From Hevea brasiliensis (lineage: Eukaryota; Streptophyta; Magnoliopsida; Malpighiales; Euphorbiaceae), in NCBI RefSeq assembly GCF_030052815.1, contig NC_079495.1, positions 34,319,967-34,383,966 on the forward strand: a stretch of DNA of 64,000 bases. Reading direction: 5' to 3'. This document shows positions 11,565 through 22,133 of the stretch, piece by piece. Every line of letters begins with the position of its first letter. Position 1 is the stretch's first letter. The position numbers and the translations under genes are program-made. A model generated the notes under the pieces. The model did no database searches, was not told where the DNA came from, and saw only the letters and a program-made list of their open reading frames with translations.

Positions 11565-14500
11565 TGTAACACCCTCCCGGTAGCAACTCCGTACATTCTA
11601 CTGTTCCGGTGACCGGTGTCGATCCGGATAGCTAGAACGTCCGGAAAAATATTTAAACTAAAGTCAGGAACCATAATTAACTCAAATATTAATAAGAAAA
11701 ATTTAGGAAAAATTTTAGAAATAAAATACAACCAAGTTAAACGAGCCGGTACCCAAGCGATAGGTAACCAGAGGGAAGTTGCGGTTCTCGCAACGAGGAG
11801 CCCTAGACTCGGGGAAAAATTCATAAAATAATTTTTGGGACTCCAGAGAAGGGTCATTGAGGTTCCTATGGCATTAGAATGCCAAGAAAATATTTAGAAA
11901 AATTTTTCAATCGGTACAGACAATTTTGACCCATTAAGCCAAACGGAGGGCATTTTGGTCATTTCGCCTTCAGAGACGATTTTTGGCCGACTTGTCCAGT
12001 TGAGTAAATAATTATTATGACATAAAATATGAATTAATGTTGATGAAAAATTAATTTGAAGTTAGTAGAAAAGAAAAGAAAATAAAGAAAATTAAAGATA
12101 ATGACATCACATGATGTCACTCACTTACTCCCAACCAATCACAAGTTAACAAGCATTCTTAAAACACTTAAAAGAGTCAAAAATAGACCACAAATTTCTG
12201 GTCTCCTTCTTCATCTTCAACCAGCCGAAAATCCATTCCTCTTCCTCCATAGCTTTTATTTTTTTTTATACCTTCCAATCTTTGATTTCTTACCCTAAAA
12301 CCCTTAGGTCTCTTCATTAAAACTTGTCCACTCATCTTGGGAACGTGATTGGCAGCCTAGAAAAAGAAAGAAAGTGAAGAATTTGAGCTCTTGAAATGCT
12401 CTCAAGTGAGGTTAGTGCTTATTTATATAAGTATTTCTTTTATTTCATGTTAGGAACTTGAAATTGTTATGAAATGGTAGATTAAATGAACTAAACTCAT
12501 GAATATGTACTCTATGAATTTCGGCTGCCCTAAGGAAGGAATAGGATTGAGTGTTTTTGATGGACTTGGAGTGAACTAGAAATCATGTTTAAAGTATATA
12601 AACATAAGGATATTGATTTAGTTAGTTAACTAGGGTAGTTTGTACAAAACCATGAATTTGAGCTAGGGTTTGAGAGTGAAGATTTGACTTTGCTTATGAA
12701 ATTGTTAAAGAACATTCTAATGGTCAATTAGTGACCATTTGAGATAAGTTGACCATAATTAGGAGTGAACTATTGCATGGCAAAGTGAAATGGGCAGTTG
12801 CCTAGTGACGGAGGCTGTGAGTCTAGCCTGTTTGGACTGCCATATCTTTGGCTGTGTAGGTTCAATTGGTGTTTGGCCAATTGGACATGAAACTAGACTT
12901 ATAATGGCACAATTTTGCTGAAGAAACCATGCCCAAAAGACCAAAGCAAGAGGACCAAAAGTTGGCCCCAATCCGGATACCCTGCAATCAGAATGACCAA
13001 ATAAGAATCGTTCATTTGGCCATAACTCACTTTAGAATGGGTCAATTGACCTGAAATTTTTACAGCAACAAGATAAGCCATAGAAAAACAACTTTCATGA
13101 AGAAACCTATCCCAAAATATGACCAGAACCTATTCAACAAGGCAGTGGCATTCACTGTTCATGGTACTGTAGATTTGGTAAATTCTGCAGTTCTCTAATC
13201 CGCCATTGTGGTTTTGGACCATATCTGGAGCTACAAAACTCCAAATGGAGTGATTCAAAAAAATTCAACTACACAAAATAAGGAACAACTTTCATGTTTA
13301 CCATTTCCTCAAATTCTTAATGTATCCCTAATGGAGCAGTGAAGTTAGGGCACAAAATCTGAAATTCTTAGTGCTAAGCTTGGAAATGGATTTGGAGATT
13401 AATTCCAACAAATTTTGAATGCAAAATGTGGTATCTTAGAGAACTTAGGTTCTATAAATTTATTATGTATGAAAAAGTCAACATTTTGGTTGACTAGTAA
13501 GGTGAATAGTAATCAAAATAATTAGCAAATTAAGATGAAGACCTAGAACCAATTCTAAGCTTAAATGCTTAGAATGGTATGACAAATGTGGACTATGCAT
13601 CTTAGTCAAAATTGTTAAAAAGAAATTAAGAGCATAAATTTGAAGTCCATGAAATTTTCATGGATTACTGGAAACATGAAAAATAAGTCATCTAATTGAT
13701 GTAAATAGATAGTTAGGGCTTATATGCCCATTACAAATGGAATTCATAAAATATTAGTAACTCAACTTGAAATACAAAATTTGTAATTACATAAGTAGAT
13801 TTTTGAATGTATAAATGAGAAAGGAATGTATGAATCATAATTGAAATTTATCATGAAATAATGAAGTCAGAAAACACAACATATTAATATTTAATGATAT
13901 TATGTGCCCTTGTATTGCCTAGACATGTGTGTCAGATTGGATAGTTTGGCATGCCAATAGGGTATTGTTTTAGCAGTACTGCGAAAGGCTTTATGCCTGT
14001 ATTTATGGCTTTATGCCTGCATTCATGGCTTTATGCCAACATTCATGGCTTTTATGCCTGATTATGTGTTATCATGGCTTTTTAGCCATACTGACAGCAT
14101 ACGTGGTTGACGTTCTGCGTCCCATGGTATGACGGCCCGAGGCACCGCGGTGTCCAGTGCCAACGACCCGCTATCGATTTAGTCACTGTCGTAGGTTACT
14201 TGGGCAGTGTAATTTATTGAACTAAATTAAGACTATTAGTAATTAAAAATATTAGAAATCAAATAAATGAGTTAATAAGACTTTAAAAGAATTAGTTACA
14301 ATTATGAAATGATCCAAACCAGATAAAAATTGTTAAGTAAAATGACAAAAGAGTTGCAAAAATAGGTATAACTTAACTAAATATTTTAAATGTACCTTCT
14401 ATTGCCATATGAATATAAATTGAGTATTTTTATTAATTCTGTATATCGTACATTATTACTGTGAATTTCGGAATTAAACGCTTCCAAAGAGAAACAAATG

Positions 14501-15297
14501 AGAACAAAAGATAATTAACATTAGACACATTGTATTAAATTAAATTGATTCTTAAATATTCAAATTATGCTTCGTTCTTTCTTTATTTGTATATTTTATT
14601 TTCTTGTTCTATTATTGCACCACTAAGCAGCAATGCTTAGCGCGATGGATTTGTTTCCTCTCGCAGGTACTTTGACTAAGATTTTTGGAGTCCAGATCTG
14701 CAGAAGTGCCTGAAGTATTCAAGGTTGTCACCTCCTCAGTAATGCATGTAGATAGGGCCCATATAGATCATATTTTGTATTTAGTATAAAATGCTAGATA
14801 TTGTATTATAATGTAGATTATGAGCAGGTAATTAATAGAAATGTAATGTAATTTAATAAATTAGCTTTTTCATATGTAATTAATTTATATATCATGTAAA
14901 TTATGAAATTATGTAAATTATAGAAATTTGAAAATTTTACTTATGTGATTTGAGCATGAATGAGATTGTATGGATTCGAAGACAGATTTGAAATATATAG
15001 ATAATGCATGGAAATGAATATGAAATTGAGATATATGAATGAGATGGTTATGAAAATAATTGATGAGATTTTATTTGTAAAATATTATTGAAATTTTCAA
15101 ACAGGTAAATAGTAAAATACGTCAACTGGTAATAAAATAGGGGAAACTCCGCTGGTTTCTCCGTCGAAAAATAATTAATATTAAAATATAATGAGATCAA
15201 ATTATGAAAGGAATAAAGTAAGATAAGATAGGGTGCTCCGGCACCGAATGTAGCACACTTTGCTTGGCTATACTGTAGTCGGGTGAGGGGTGTTACA
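11565..15297 (+). mobile_element. Solo Tekay-type LTR, opposite orientation, TSD AAATC
   Basis: It starts TGTAACACCCTCCC and ends GGGGTGTTACA, flanked by AAATC at 11560-11564 and 15298-15302. It is about 3.7 kb with no internal region. It belongs to the same family as the LTR it interrupts but points the other way, giving a large inverted repeat: 14650-15297 is close to the reverse complement of 10901-11564. Confidence 0.92.
13985..14095. repeat. Short tandem repeats with GGC...GCC mini-hairpins
   Basis: About four copies of a ~25 bp unit with core ATGGCTTTATGCC follow one another, each able to fold on GGC/GCC arms. The reverse-oriented counterparts are at about 15880-15970 and 22975-23062. 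Confidence 0.75.
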
Positions 15298-18200
15298 AAA
15301 TCCATCGCGCTAAGCATTGCTGCTTAGTGGTGCAATAATATAACAAGAAAATAAAATATACAAATAAAGAAAGAATGAAGCATAATTTGAATATTTAAGA
15401 ATCAATTTAATTTAATACAATGTGTCTAATATTAAGTATCTTTTGTTCTAATTTGTTCCGCTTTGGAAGTGTTTAATTCCTAAATTCACAGTGATAATGT
15501 ACAATATACAGAATTAATAAAAATACTCAGTTTATATTCATATGGCAATAAAAGGTATATTTAAAATATTTAGTTAAGTTATAGCTATTTTTGCAACTCT
15601 TTTATCATTTTACTTAACAATTGTTATGTGGTTTGGATCATTTCATAATTCTAACTAATTCTTTTGAAGTCTTATTAACTCATTTATTTGATTTCTAATA
15701 TTTTTAATTACTAATAGTCTTAATTTATTTCAATAAATTACACTGCCCAAGTAACCTACGACAGGCTGACTAAACTGGATAACGGGTCGTTGGCACTGAA
15801 CACCGTGGTGCCTCGGGCCGTCATACCATGGGACGCAGAACGTCAACCACGTATGCAGTCAGTATGGCTAAAAAGCCATGATATCACATAATCGGGCATA
15901 AAAGCCATGAATACGGGCATAAAGCCATGAATACGGGCATAAAGCCATGAACATAGGCATAAAGCCTTTCGCAGTACTGCTAAAACAATACTTAATTGGC
16001 ATGCCAATCTATCCAATCTGACACACGTGTCTAGGCAATACAAGGGCACATAATATCATTAAATATTAATACATTATGTTTTATGACTTCATTATTTCAT
16101 GATAAATTTCAATTATAATTCATATATTCATTGGATTATTTATGTGATTACAATTCACATCAATTATCCTTTTATACCATTGTACTCAAAGTACTTTTCC
16201 TTTCTACAATAAAGAGAACTAATGTCTCATTCATACATTAATATGATTCATTTATTCATTCATTATGTCATTCATATTGATCACAATTCAAAACAATGGT
16301 TCACATGTACCATTGTATTCAAAACATTTTTCCTTTCTCATTTATACATTCAAAAATCTACTTATCTAATTACAAATTTTATATTTCAAGTTGAGTTACT
16401 AATATTTTATGAATTCTATTTGTGATGGACTTATAAGTCCTAACTATCTATTTACATCAATTAGGTGACTTATTTTTCATGTTTCAAGTAATCCATGAAC
16501 ATTTCATGGATTTAAAATTTATGGCCTTAATTTCCCCTTAACAATTTTGACTAGGATGTATAGTCCACATTTGTCATACAATTCTAAGCATTTAAGCTTA
16601 GAATTGGTTCTAGGTCTTCATCTTAATTTACTAATCATTTTGATTACTATTCACCTTACTAGTTAATCAAAATGTTGACTTTTTCATACTTAATAGATAT
16701 ATTAATTCTAATTACACCAAGATCCCACATTTTGAGTTTTACATTTGCTAGTATTAATTGCCAATTGCAATTTAAAGTCCCCTAGATGCATTTTTAAATT
16801 TTCAGTTTTGATTACCTAAGTTTACTGTTCCATTGGATAATCTTACAGTGGAAACTGGGCTTACATTTCTTCATCAAAGTTGTTCCTTATTGTGTTTTCT
16901 TTAATTCTCTTTTTAAATCATTCCATTTGGAGTTTTGTAGCTCAAGTTATGGTCATTTTACCATAACTGGCCGGAGTGACCTATACCCAAAATTTCTAGG
17001 CAATTTGGTTCTGCCAGATTTGGTGACTTAAGTTTGGTTGGCAATTTGAATAGGTTATGGTCAAAATTTGGATTTGTGTTCTTCATGAAAGTTGTAGCTC
17101 TATGTCTCAACTTCCTGATGGTAAAATTTCAGATCAATTGAACTTTTCTACCCTGAGTTATGACCATTTGAACAAATACTGTTTATTTGGTCATTTTCTA
17201 GGGACAGCATGTTGGTCACCCGGATTGGGGTAATTTTTAGGTCAACTTGATTTAGTTTTCTGGGCAGGGTTTCTTCACCAAAGTTGTGCCATTATGTGTC
17301 TAGTTTCACATCCAATTAGCCTTGCACCAATTGAACCTATACAGCTCCATTTATGGCTGCCCAAACCTGCTGGACTCACAACCAGTCCTGCAGTGCACAC
17401 TGGATAGCATACATAACCTCAATTCTCTTGGCACCATTCACTCAATTTCCTACTCAAACATCACTAATTGACCATTACAACCTCTTTTCAATACTTAAAC
17501 AAAATCCAAATTTTTGTGCCCAAACCCTAACTCCAACAATTTCAATTCTCTATCTACATACAATCCATGAATTAAAATACTAAAATCATGTTCAATGGCA
17601 GCCATACATAATAACTATTATGCAATCAAATTGTTGAAACCCTAGGTACCCTAAGGCTGCCAAAATTTCATGGGGCAAGTTCATGCATCTTTAATTCATT
17701 TTTCATCAAATTTTCAACTTAACTCAACTTAAATTCATGCTTAGAAAAGAATGGAAGCAAGAAAATTAGCACTAACCTCTTGGATGAATTTTTACCCTTC
17801 ACTTTCCTTCACTTTCTCCTCTTCTAATGGCTGCCCAAGTCTAGCTCTAGTGGTAAGAGAAATTTTTTATGAAGAGAGGGTGAGGTTTTATGGTGTAGTT
17901 GGCTAGGGAATCAAGCTCATTTGGAGCTTTAATGGTGGTATTCCTCTCTTTTTTCTCTTTGGTGGGGGAATAAGAAGAAGGGGCTGCTGAAATTGTTTCA
18001 TTTTTATCTCATTTTTATGTCATTTTCATCCCTTTTAATTTGCTTGTCAAATAGTGATTGGGTGGAGAGTGTTTAATTACATCATATGATGTCATAATTC
18101 CTAATTTCATTCATTTTATTTTCTTCTTTTCTCTACTCATTTTCAATTCAATTTTTAGCAATATTTATTCATATTTTAGATCATAATAATTATTTACTTA

Positions 18201-18641
18201 ACTGGACAAGTCGGCCAAAAATCGTCTCTAAAGGCGAAATTACCAAAATGCCCTTCGTTTGGCTTAACAGACTAAAATTGTCTGTACCGATCTAAAAATT
18301 TTTCTAAGTCTTTTCTTGGAATTTTAATGCCATAGAAACCTCAATGACTCTTCTTTGGAGTCCCAAAAATTATTTTATAAATTTTCTCCCGGGTTTAGGA
18401 CTTCTAGCTGCGAGGACCGTAACTTCCCACTGGGTTACCCATCGTTAGGGCCCCGGCTCATTTAACTTGGTTGTATTTTATTTCTAAAATTTTTCCTAAA
18501 TTTTTCTTATTAATATTTGAGTTATTTATGACTCCTCACTCTAGTCTAATGATTTTTCAGATGTTCTAGCTGTCCGGACCGACACTGGTCACCAGAACAA
18601 TAGAATGTGCGGAATTACTACAGTGAGGGTGTTACATTGAT

Positions 18642-19085
18642 AACTACCCTTGCATTATTTGTTATCGAGGCTATTACTTCAACCCACTTAGATACATAAT
18701 CCACACTAATAAGGATATACTTATTGCTAAATGAGGATGGGAATTGACCCATGAAGTCTATACCCCAAACATCGAATAGTTCAACTTCAAGTATTCCATA
18801 GAGTGGCATCTCATTCCTTCTTGAAATGTCTCTTGCTCTTTGACATCGGTTGCATATTAGCATAAAATTTCTCACGTCTTTAAACAAGTTTGGCTAATAG
18901 AACCTTGATCGTAGAATCTTTACTGTTGTTTTAGAGGTGCTGAAGTGCCCTCCATAAGATGGTGAATGGCAATGCTGGAACACAATTTCTGCTTCCTCCT
19001 CTGATATGCATCTTCTGTTCAGTCCATCATTGCGCTTTTTGTATAGTAGTGGTTCCTCCCAAGTGTAGTATCTTATGTCATTCAA
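18642..19085 (-). pseudogene. Integrase of Athila-like element #1 (N-terminal zinc domain and core)
   Basis: The minus strand gives the HHCC zinc-binding region (histidines in 'HCHSPSYGGHFSTSKTT', cysteines in '[11 protein letters not shown]') and the start of the catalytic core with '[13 protein letters not shown]' and '[12 protein letters not shown]', which hold the first acidic residues. A stop near 18890 splits the frame. The gene continues at 10862-10900 beyond the inserted solo LTR; the rest of the core and C-terminus are not in the window. Confidence 0.85.
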
Positions 19086-19259
19086 GAATTTCTTTTTCTA
19101 TTTGTAGGACATGTTTAGTGATAAAACTTTACATACAATATAGTTAACAATATCTGCATACCGTTGGGGTTGAGAAATGGATAAGAGATGTTCATATGGA
19201 AAAGAATCATCAATTGACAGGTCCTTGGTAAGATTTCTTTTTTCCTTTTACTAGAGCCT

Positions 19260-19658
19260 GGAGAGGTGGTCTGCTACCACATTCTCGCTCCCCTTCTTGT
19301 TTTTAATTTTTAGGTCAAATTCTTATAGAAGAAGAATCCACTAGATCAACCTTGGTTAAGCTTCCTTTTTATTCTAGAGGTACTGGATAGCAGTATGGTC
19401 TTTGTATACAACAACTTTGGATCCAACTAAGTAGGATCTGAATTTGTCAATTGTAAACATTATTGCTAGAAGTTCCTTCTCTGTGATTGCATAGTTGACC
19501 TGTGTGTCATTAAGTGTTTTGCTTGCATAGTAGATAGCATAGACTTTTCTATCCTTTCTTTGTCCAAGCACTGCTTCTATTGCATAATCATTTGCATCAC
19601 ACATTACCTCAAATGGCAGCTCCCCGTCTGGTGGTTGCATTATGGGTGCAAAAATCAA
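19260..19658 (-). pseudogene. RNase H of Athila-like element #1
   Basis: The minus strand encodes a Ty3-type RNase H with 'FEVMCDANDYAIEAVLGQ', 'YASKTLNDTQ', 'ITEKELLAIMFTIDKFR' and 'VVYKDHTAIQYL', carrying the acidic residues expected for degrading RNA in RNA:DNA hybrids. The frame ends near 19374 and the remainder toward the integrase is decayed. Confidence 0.83.
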
Positions 19659-19659
19659 G

Positions 19660-20345
19660 GCTTATTTTATCCCATAAAAAGAGTTAAGGAAACTATTATC
19701 AAAGTCAAAGGGAACATCTTGATTTAACAAGTTTGTTAATGACTTAGCTATTTTTGAGAAATCCTTAACGAATCTTCTATAAAAGCCTACGTGTCCCAAA
19801 AAGCTTCACATTCCTTTGACTGATATTGGTGGTGGTATCTTCTCTATTATCTTGATCTTTGCTTTGTCCACTTTAATTCCTCTTTTTGACACAAGGTGAC
19901 TAAGAACAATGCCCTCTCTTATCACAAAGTGGCATTTTTCCCAATTGAGGACTTGGCTTGATTTCTCATGTCTTTACAACACTTTAGACAGGTTAGCTAA
20001 ACATTAATCCAAAGTGGTTCCATAAATACAGAAATCATCCATAAAAACCTCCATAATGTTTTTAATAAAATCATAAAAAATAGCCATCATACATTTTTGA
20101 AAAGTGGCCGGGGCATTACAAAGATCAAAGGGCATTCTCTTATAGGCAAAAGTGCTATAGGGATAAGTGAAAGTAGCATTTACTTGTTCTTTTAGGTAAA
20201 TTGGGAATTGGAAAAATCCCGAATAGCCATCCAAGTAACAAAAATAGGAATATTTGGCTAACCTTTCAAGCATTTGGTCAATAAAGGGAAGAGGAAAGTG
20301 GTCTTTTCTGGTGGCACTATTTAGCTTTCTGTAATCAATGCGCAT
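19660..20345 (-). pseudogene. Reverse transcriptase of Athila-like element #1
   Basis: The fingers-palm part (20004-20345) includes 'RIDYRKLNSATRKDHFPLP', 'MPFDLCNAPATFQKCM' and the catalytic 'VFMDDF' box. The thumb region 19660-20003 is interrupted by stops. Only three bases separate the start of this RT segment from gag at 20349, so the protease and linker have been deleted. RT is tied to Athila by the 'TRKDHFPLPFIDQMLERLA' signature. Confidence 0.87.
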
Positions 20346-20348
20346 ACA

Positions 20349-21055
20349 CTAATCAGTGACCATCCTAGTAAGAATTAGCTCATTATTCACATAGTTCATT
20401 TGTTCTATAGAGGGTTCACTGTAGTTGTTACATTCTAAAGTTATGTGGCCTCTTCCACAGTTATCGTAGTTTTGATTGCTTAACCTTACTGCATTGGCTT
20501 GCATCTTGTCAAGTCTCCTTGTAAGTTGGTCAAACTGAGTATTGATCATGCTTAAGGCATCCAATTTTAGGATTTTAGATGTTCTTCTTATGTCCCCTCT
20601 CTCATATGACCATTCGAAATTATGATGTGTAACCCTCTCTAAAAGTTCGAGAGCTTTATTTACCATTTTCTCCATAAGGTCTCCTCCTGCTTTAAATCAA
20701 TTATACTCCTTGTGGATGGTAGTAATCTATTGTAGAAGTTTTGAACTAGGAGCTAGTCCTCTATGCTATGGTGTGGGCACTCCTTTTAAAGGTTCTTGTA
20801 ACTTTCCCATGCATCATACAATGATTCTCCTTCCCTTTGCTTGAAAGTTTTCAACTCGATCCTCAATTTGCAGTCTTTGCAGGTGGGAATTAGCTTGTTA
20901 AGAAGGCTTGTGAAAGATCTTCTCAGGTGATGAATGTTCTAACTGGTTGAGAAATTAACCACTTTCTTATCTTATCTTTGAGAGAGAATGGGAATGCTCT
21001 GAGTCTAATAGCTTTATTAGAGACTCTATTCATCTTGAATGTGTCACAAAGATCT
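20349..21055 (-). pseudogene. gag with zinc knuckle, Athila-like element #1
   Basis: The minus strand matches gag of element #2: 'AIRLRAFPFSLKDKIRKWL' around 20930-21040 and 'DALSMINTQFDQLTRRLD' around 20500-20560. A CCHC-like knuckle 'NCGRGHITLEC' sits near 20430-20465, the nucleic-acid-binding end of gag. The right edge jumps at about 21055 from gag straight into the middle of the LTR, so the primer site, LTR end and gag start are deleted. Confidence 0.78.
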
Positions 21056-21733
21056 GTAGCCTTGAGCTTTTAAAACTTCAGCTGAGAGTCGTTCTTTTTG
21101 AGCCTTGATGCAGATTCTCTTCAAATTACTTAGAAAACTAGGGTTTGAAAGTAAAGGTGTGTTCTTCTACTTGTTTTGGTCTTCTACTATTTATATCAAG
21201 TGCCTCAAAGTCATGTTTCAGAGTCTCAAAAGCTTTAGAAGTCTATTCAAAATGAGTGTAGGAGAATCTAGATCGAAATAAAAGTCTGTTTGGTGTAAGG
21301 TACACGGCCCGTGTGACACTACACAGCCCTGACTCATGTAACTCTCTGGACTACTTCTGACAGTAGTTACACAGGGTCTACTGTGTTACATGAGGTTTGG
21401 TACACGGCCTGTGTACTGAGGTCCTTCCATGCTTCTTCAATTTCTCTTAGCCAGGAGGTTACATGGGTCATGCCTCTGGCTTACACGACCAGTATAATAT
21501 TGTGTAGCAGACTTTCTTGCTTTTCCTAACTTTTAAACCTGTTTAATCAATTTCTATGGCTTGGATCTTCATTAAAACACCTAAAAAGATACAGAAAACA
21601 AGAAATTAAGCAAAGATTATCAAACTTAACAAAAACTAATGAACCTAAGTAAAATATATGCAATTAACGATCTAAATGCTATGAAATGCAATGCAAAAGT
21701 ACCTTAAAATACTTATATGATATAAGTGTATCA
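21056..21733 (-). mobile_element. Truncated 5' LTR of Athila-like element #1
   Basis: On the minus strand it starts TGATACACTTATA (at 21733) and resembles the last ~680 bp of the 9263-10861 LTR, including the block AAACACCT...ATGCAGAAAA. Roughly the inner 900 bp of the LTR are missing. The outer edge cuts a Tat-like integrase that resumes at 21734. Confidence 0.75.
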
Positions 21734-22133
21734 AGAATCCATTTTCTTTCTTTTACGATTCAGAGGCTATTATTCTAGTAAAGGTCAGCGTTCTCAGTCC
21801 TCAAACTAAGAACCCAGAGGTTATAGCTAATGAGAAAGACCTCAGGTTTAATCTGGATCAAATTAAAGTCTTATGAGATATTGCCTATATCTAGATGGTT
21901 GAATACAAATAGAAAATGGCTCGGATGTGCAATTCAAATGTTAAACATCAATCCTTCATAGTAGGAGATCTAGTGATGAAGAGGGTTGATGTATCGGGAG
22001 GTGTAGTTGGGAATAACAAGCTCGACAGCAAGTGGGAAGTTCCCTATGTGATATCCCAAGTCATCCGCCCAGGGTCTTACAAAAAAGCTTACCCATAGGC
22101 ATGGAACATCTATAATCTCAAAAAATATTATTA
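21734..22133 (+). pseudogene. Integrase C-terminal tail, Tat-like Ty3/gypsy remnant
   Basis: The plus strand encodes a region starting around 'PFSFFYDSEAIILVKV', then 'HQSFIVGDLVMKRVDVSGG' and 'NKLDSKWEVPYVISQVI', ending 'AWNIYNLKKYY' before a stop near 22133. This resembles the integrase end of Tat-lineage elements. It has internal stops (for example before 21916 and at 22098). It is the oldest host layer on this side of the nest, cut on the left by Athila-like element #1. Confidence 0.72.

Larger units (their letters stand above)
10901..18636 (-). mobile_element. Solo Tekay-type LTR with nested LTR, TSD TTGAT
   Basis: It starts TGTAACACCCCTCAC and ends GAGGGTGTTACA with flanking TTGAT at 10896-10900 and 18637-18641. 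Without the nested insertion (11565-15302) it is about 4.0 kb and has no internal coding region, hence a solo LTR. It reads on the minus strand by comparison with G1 and G2. It contains the ~200 bp modules, the mini-hairpin cluster (about 15880-15970) and the CTAAGCA hairpin (15310-15330). Confidence 0.9.
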
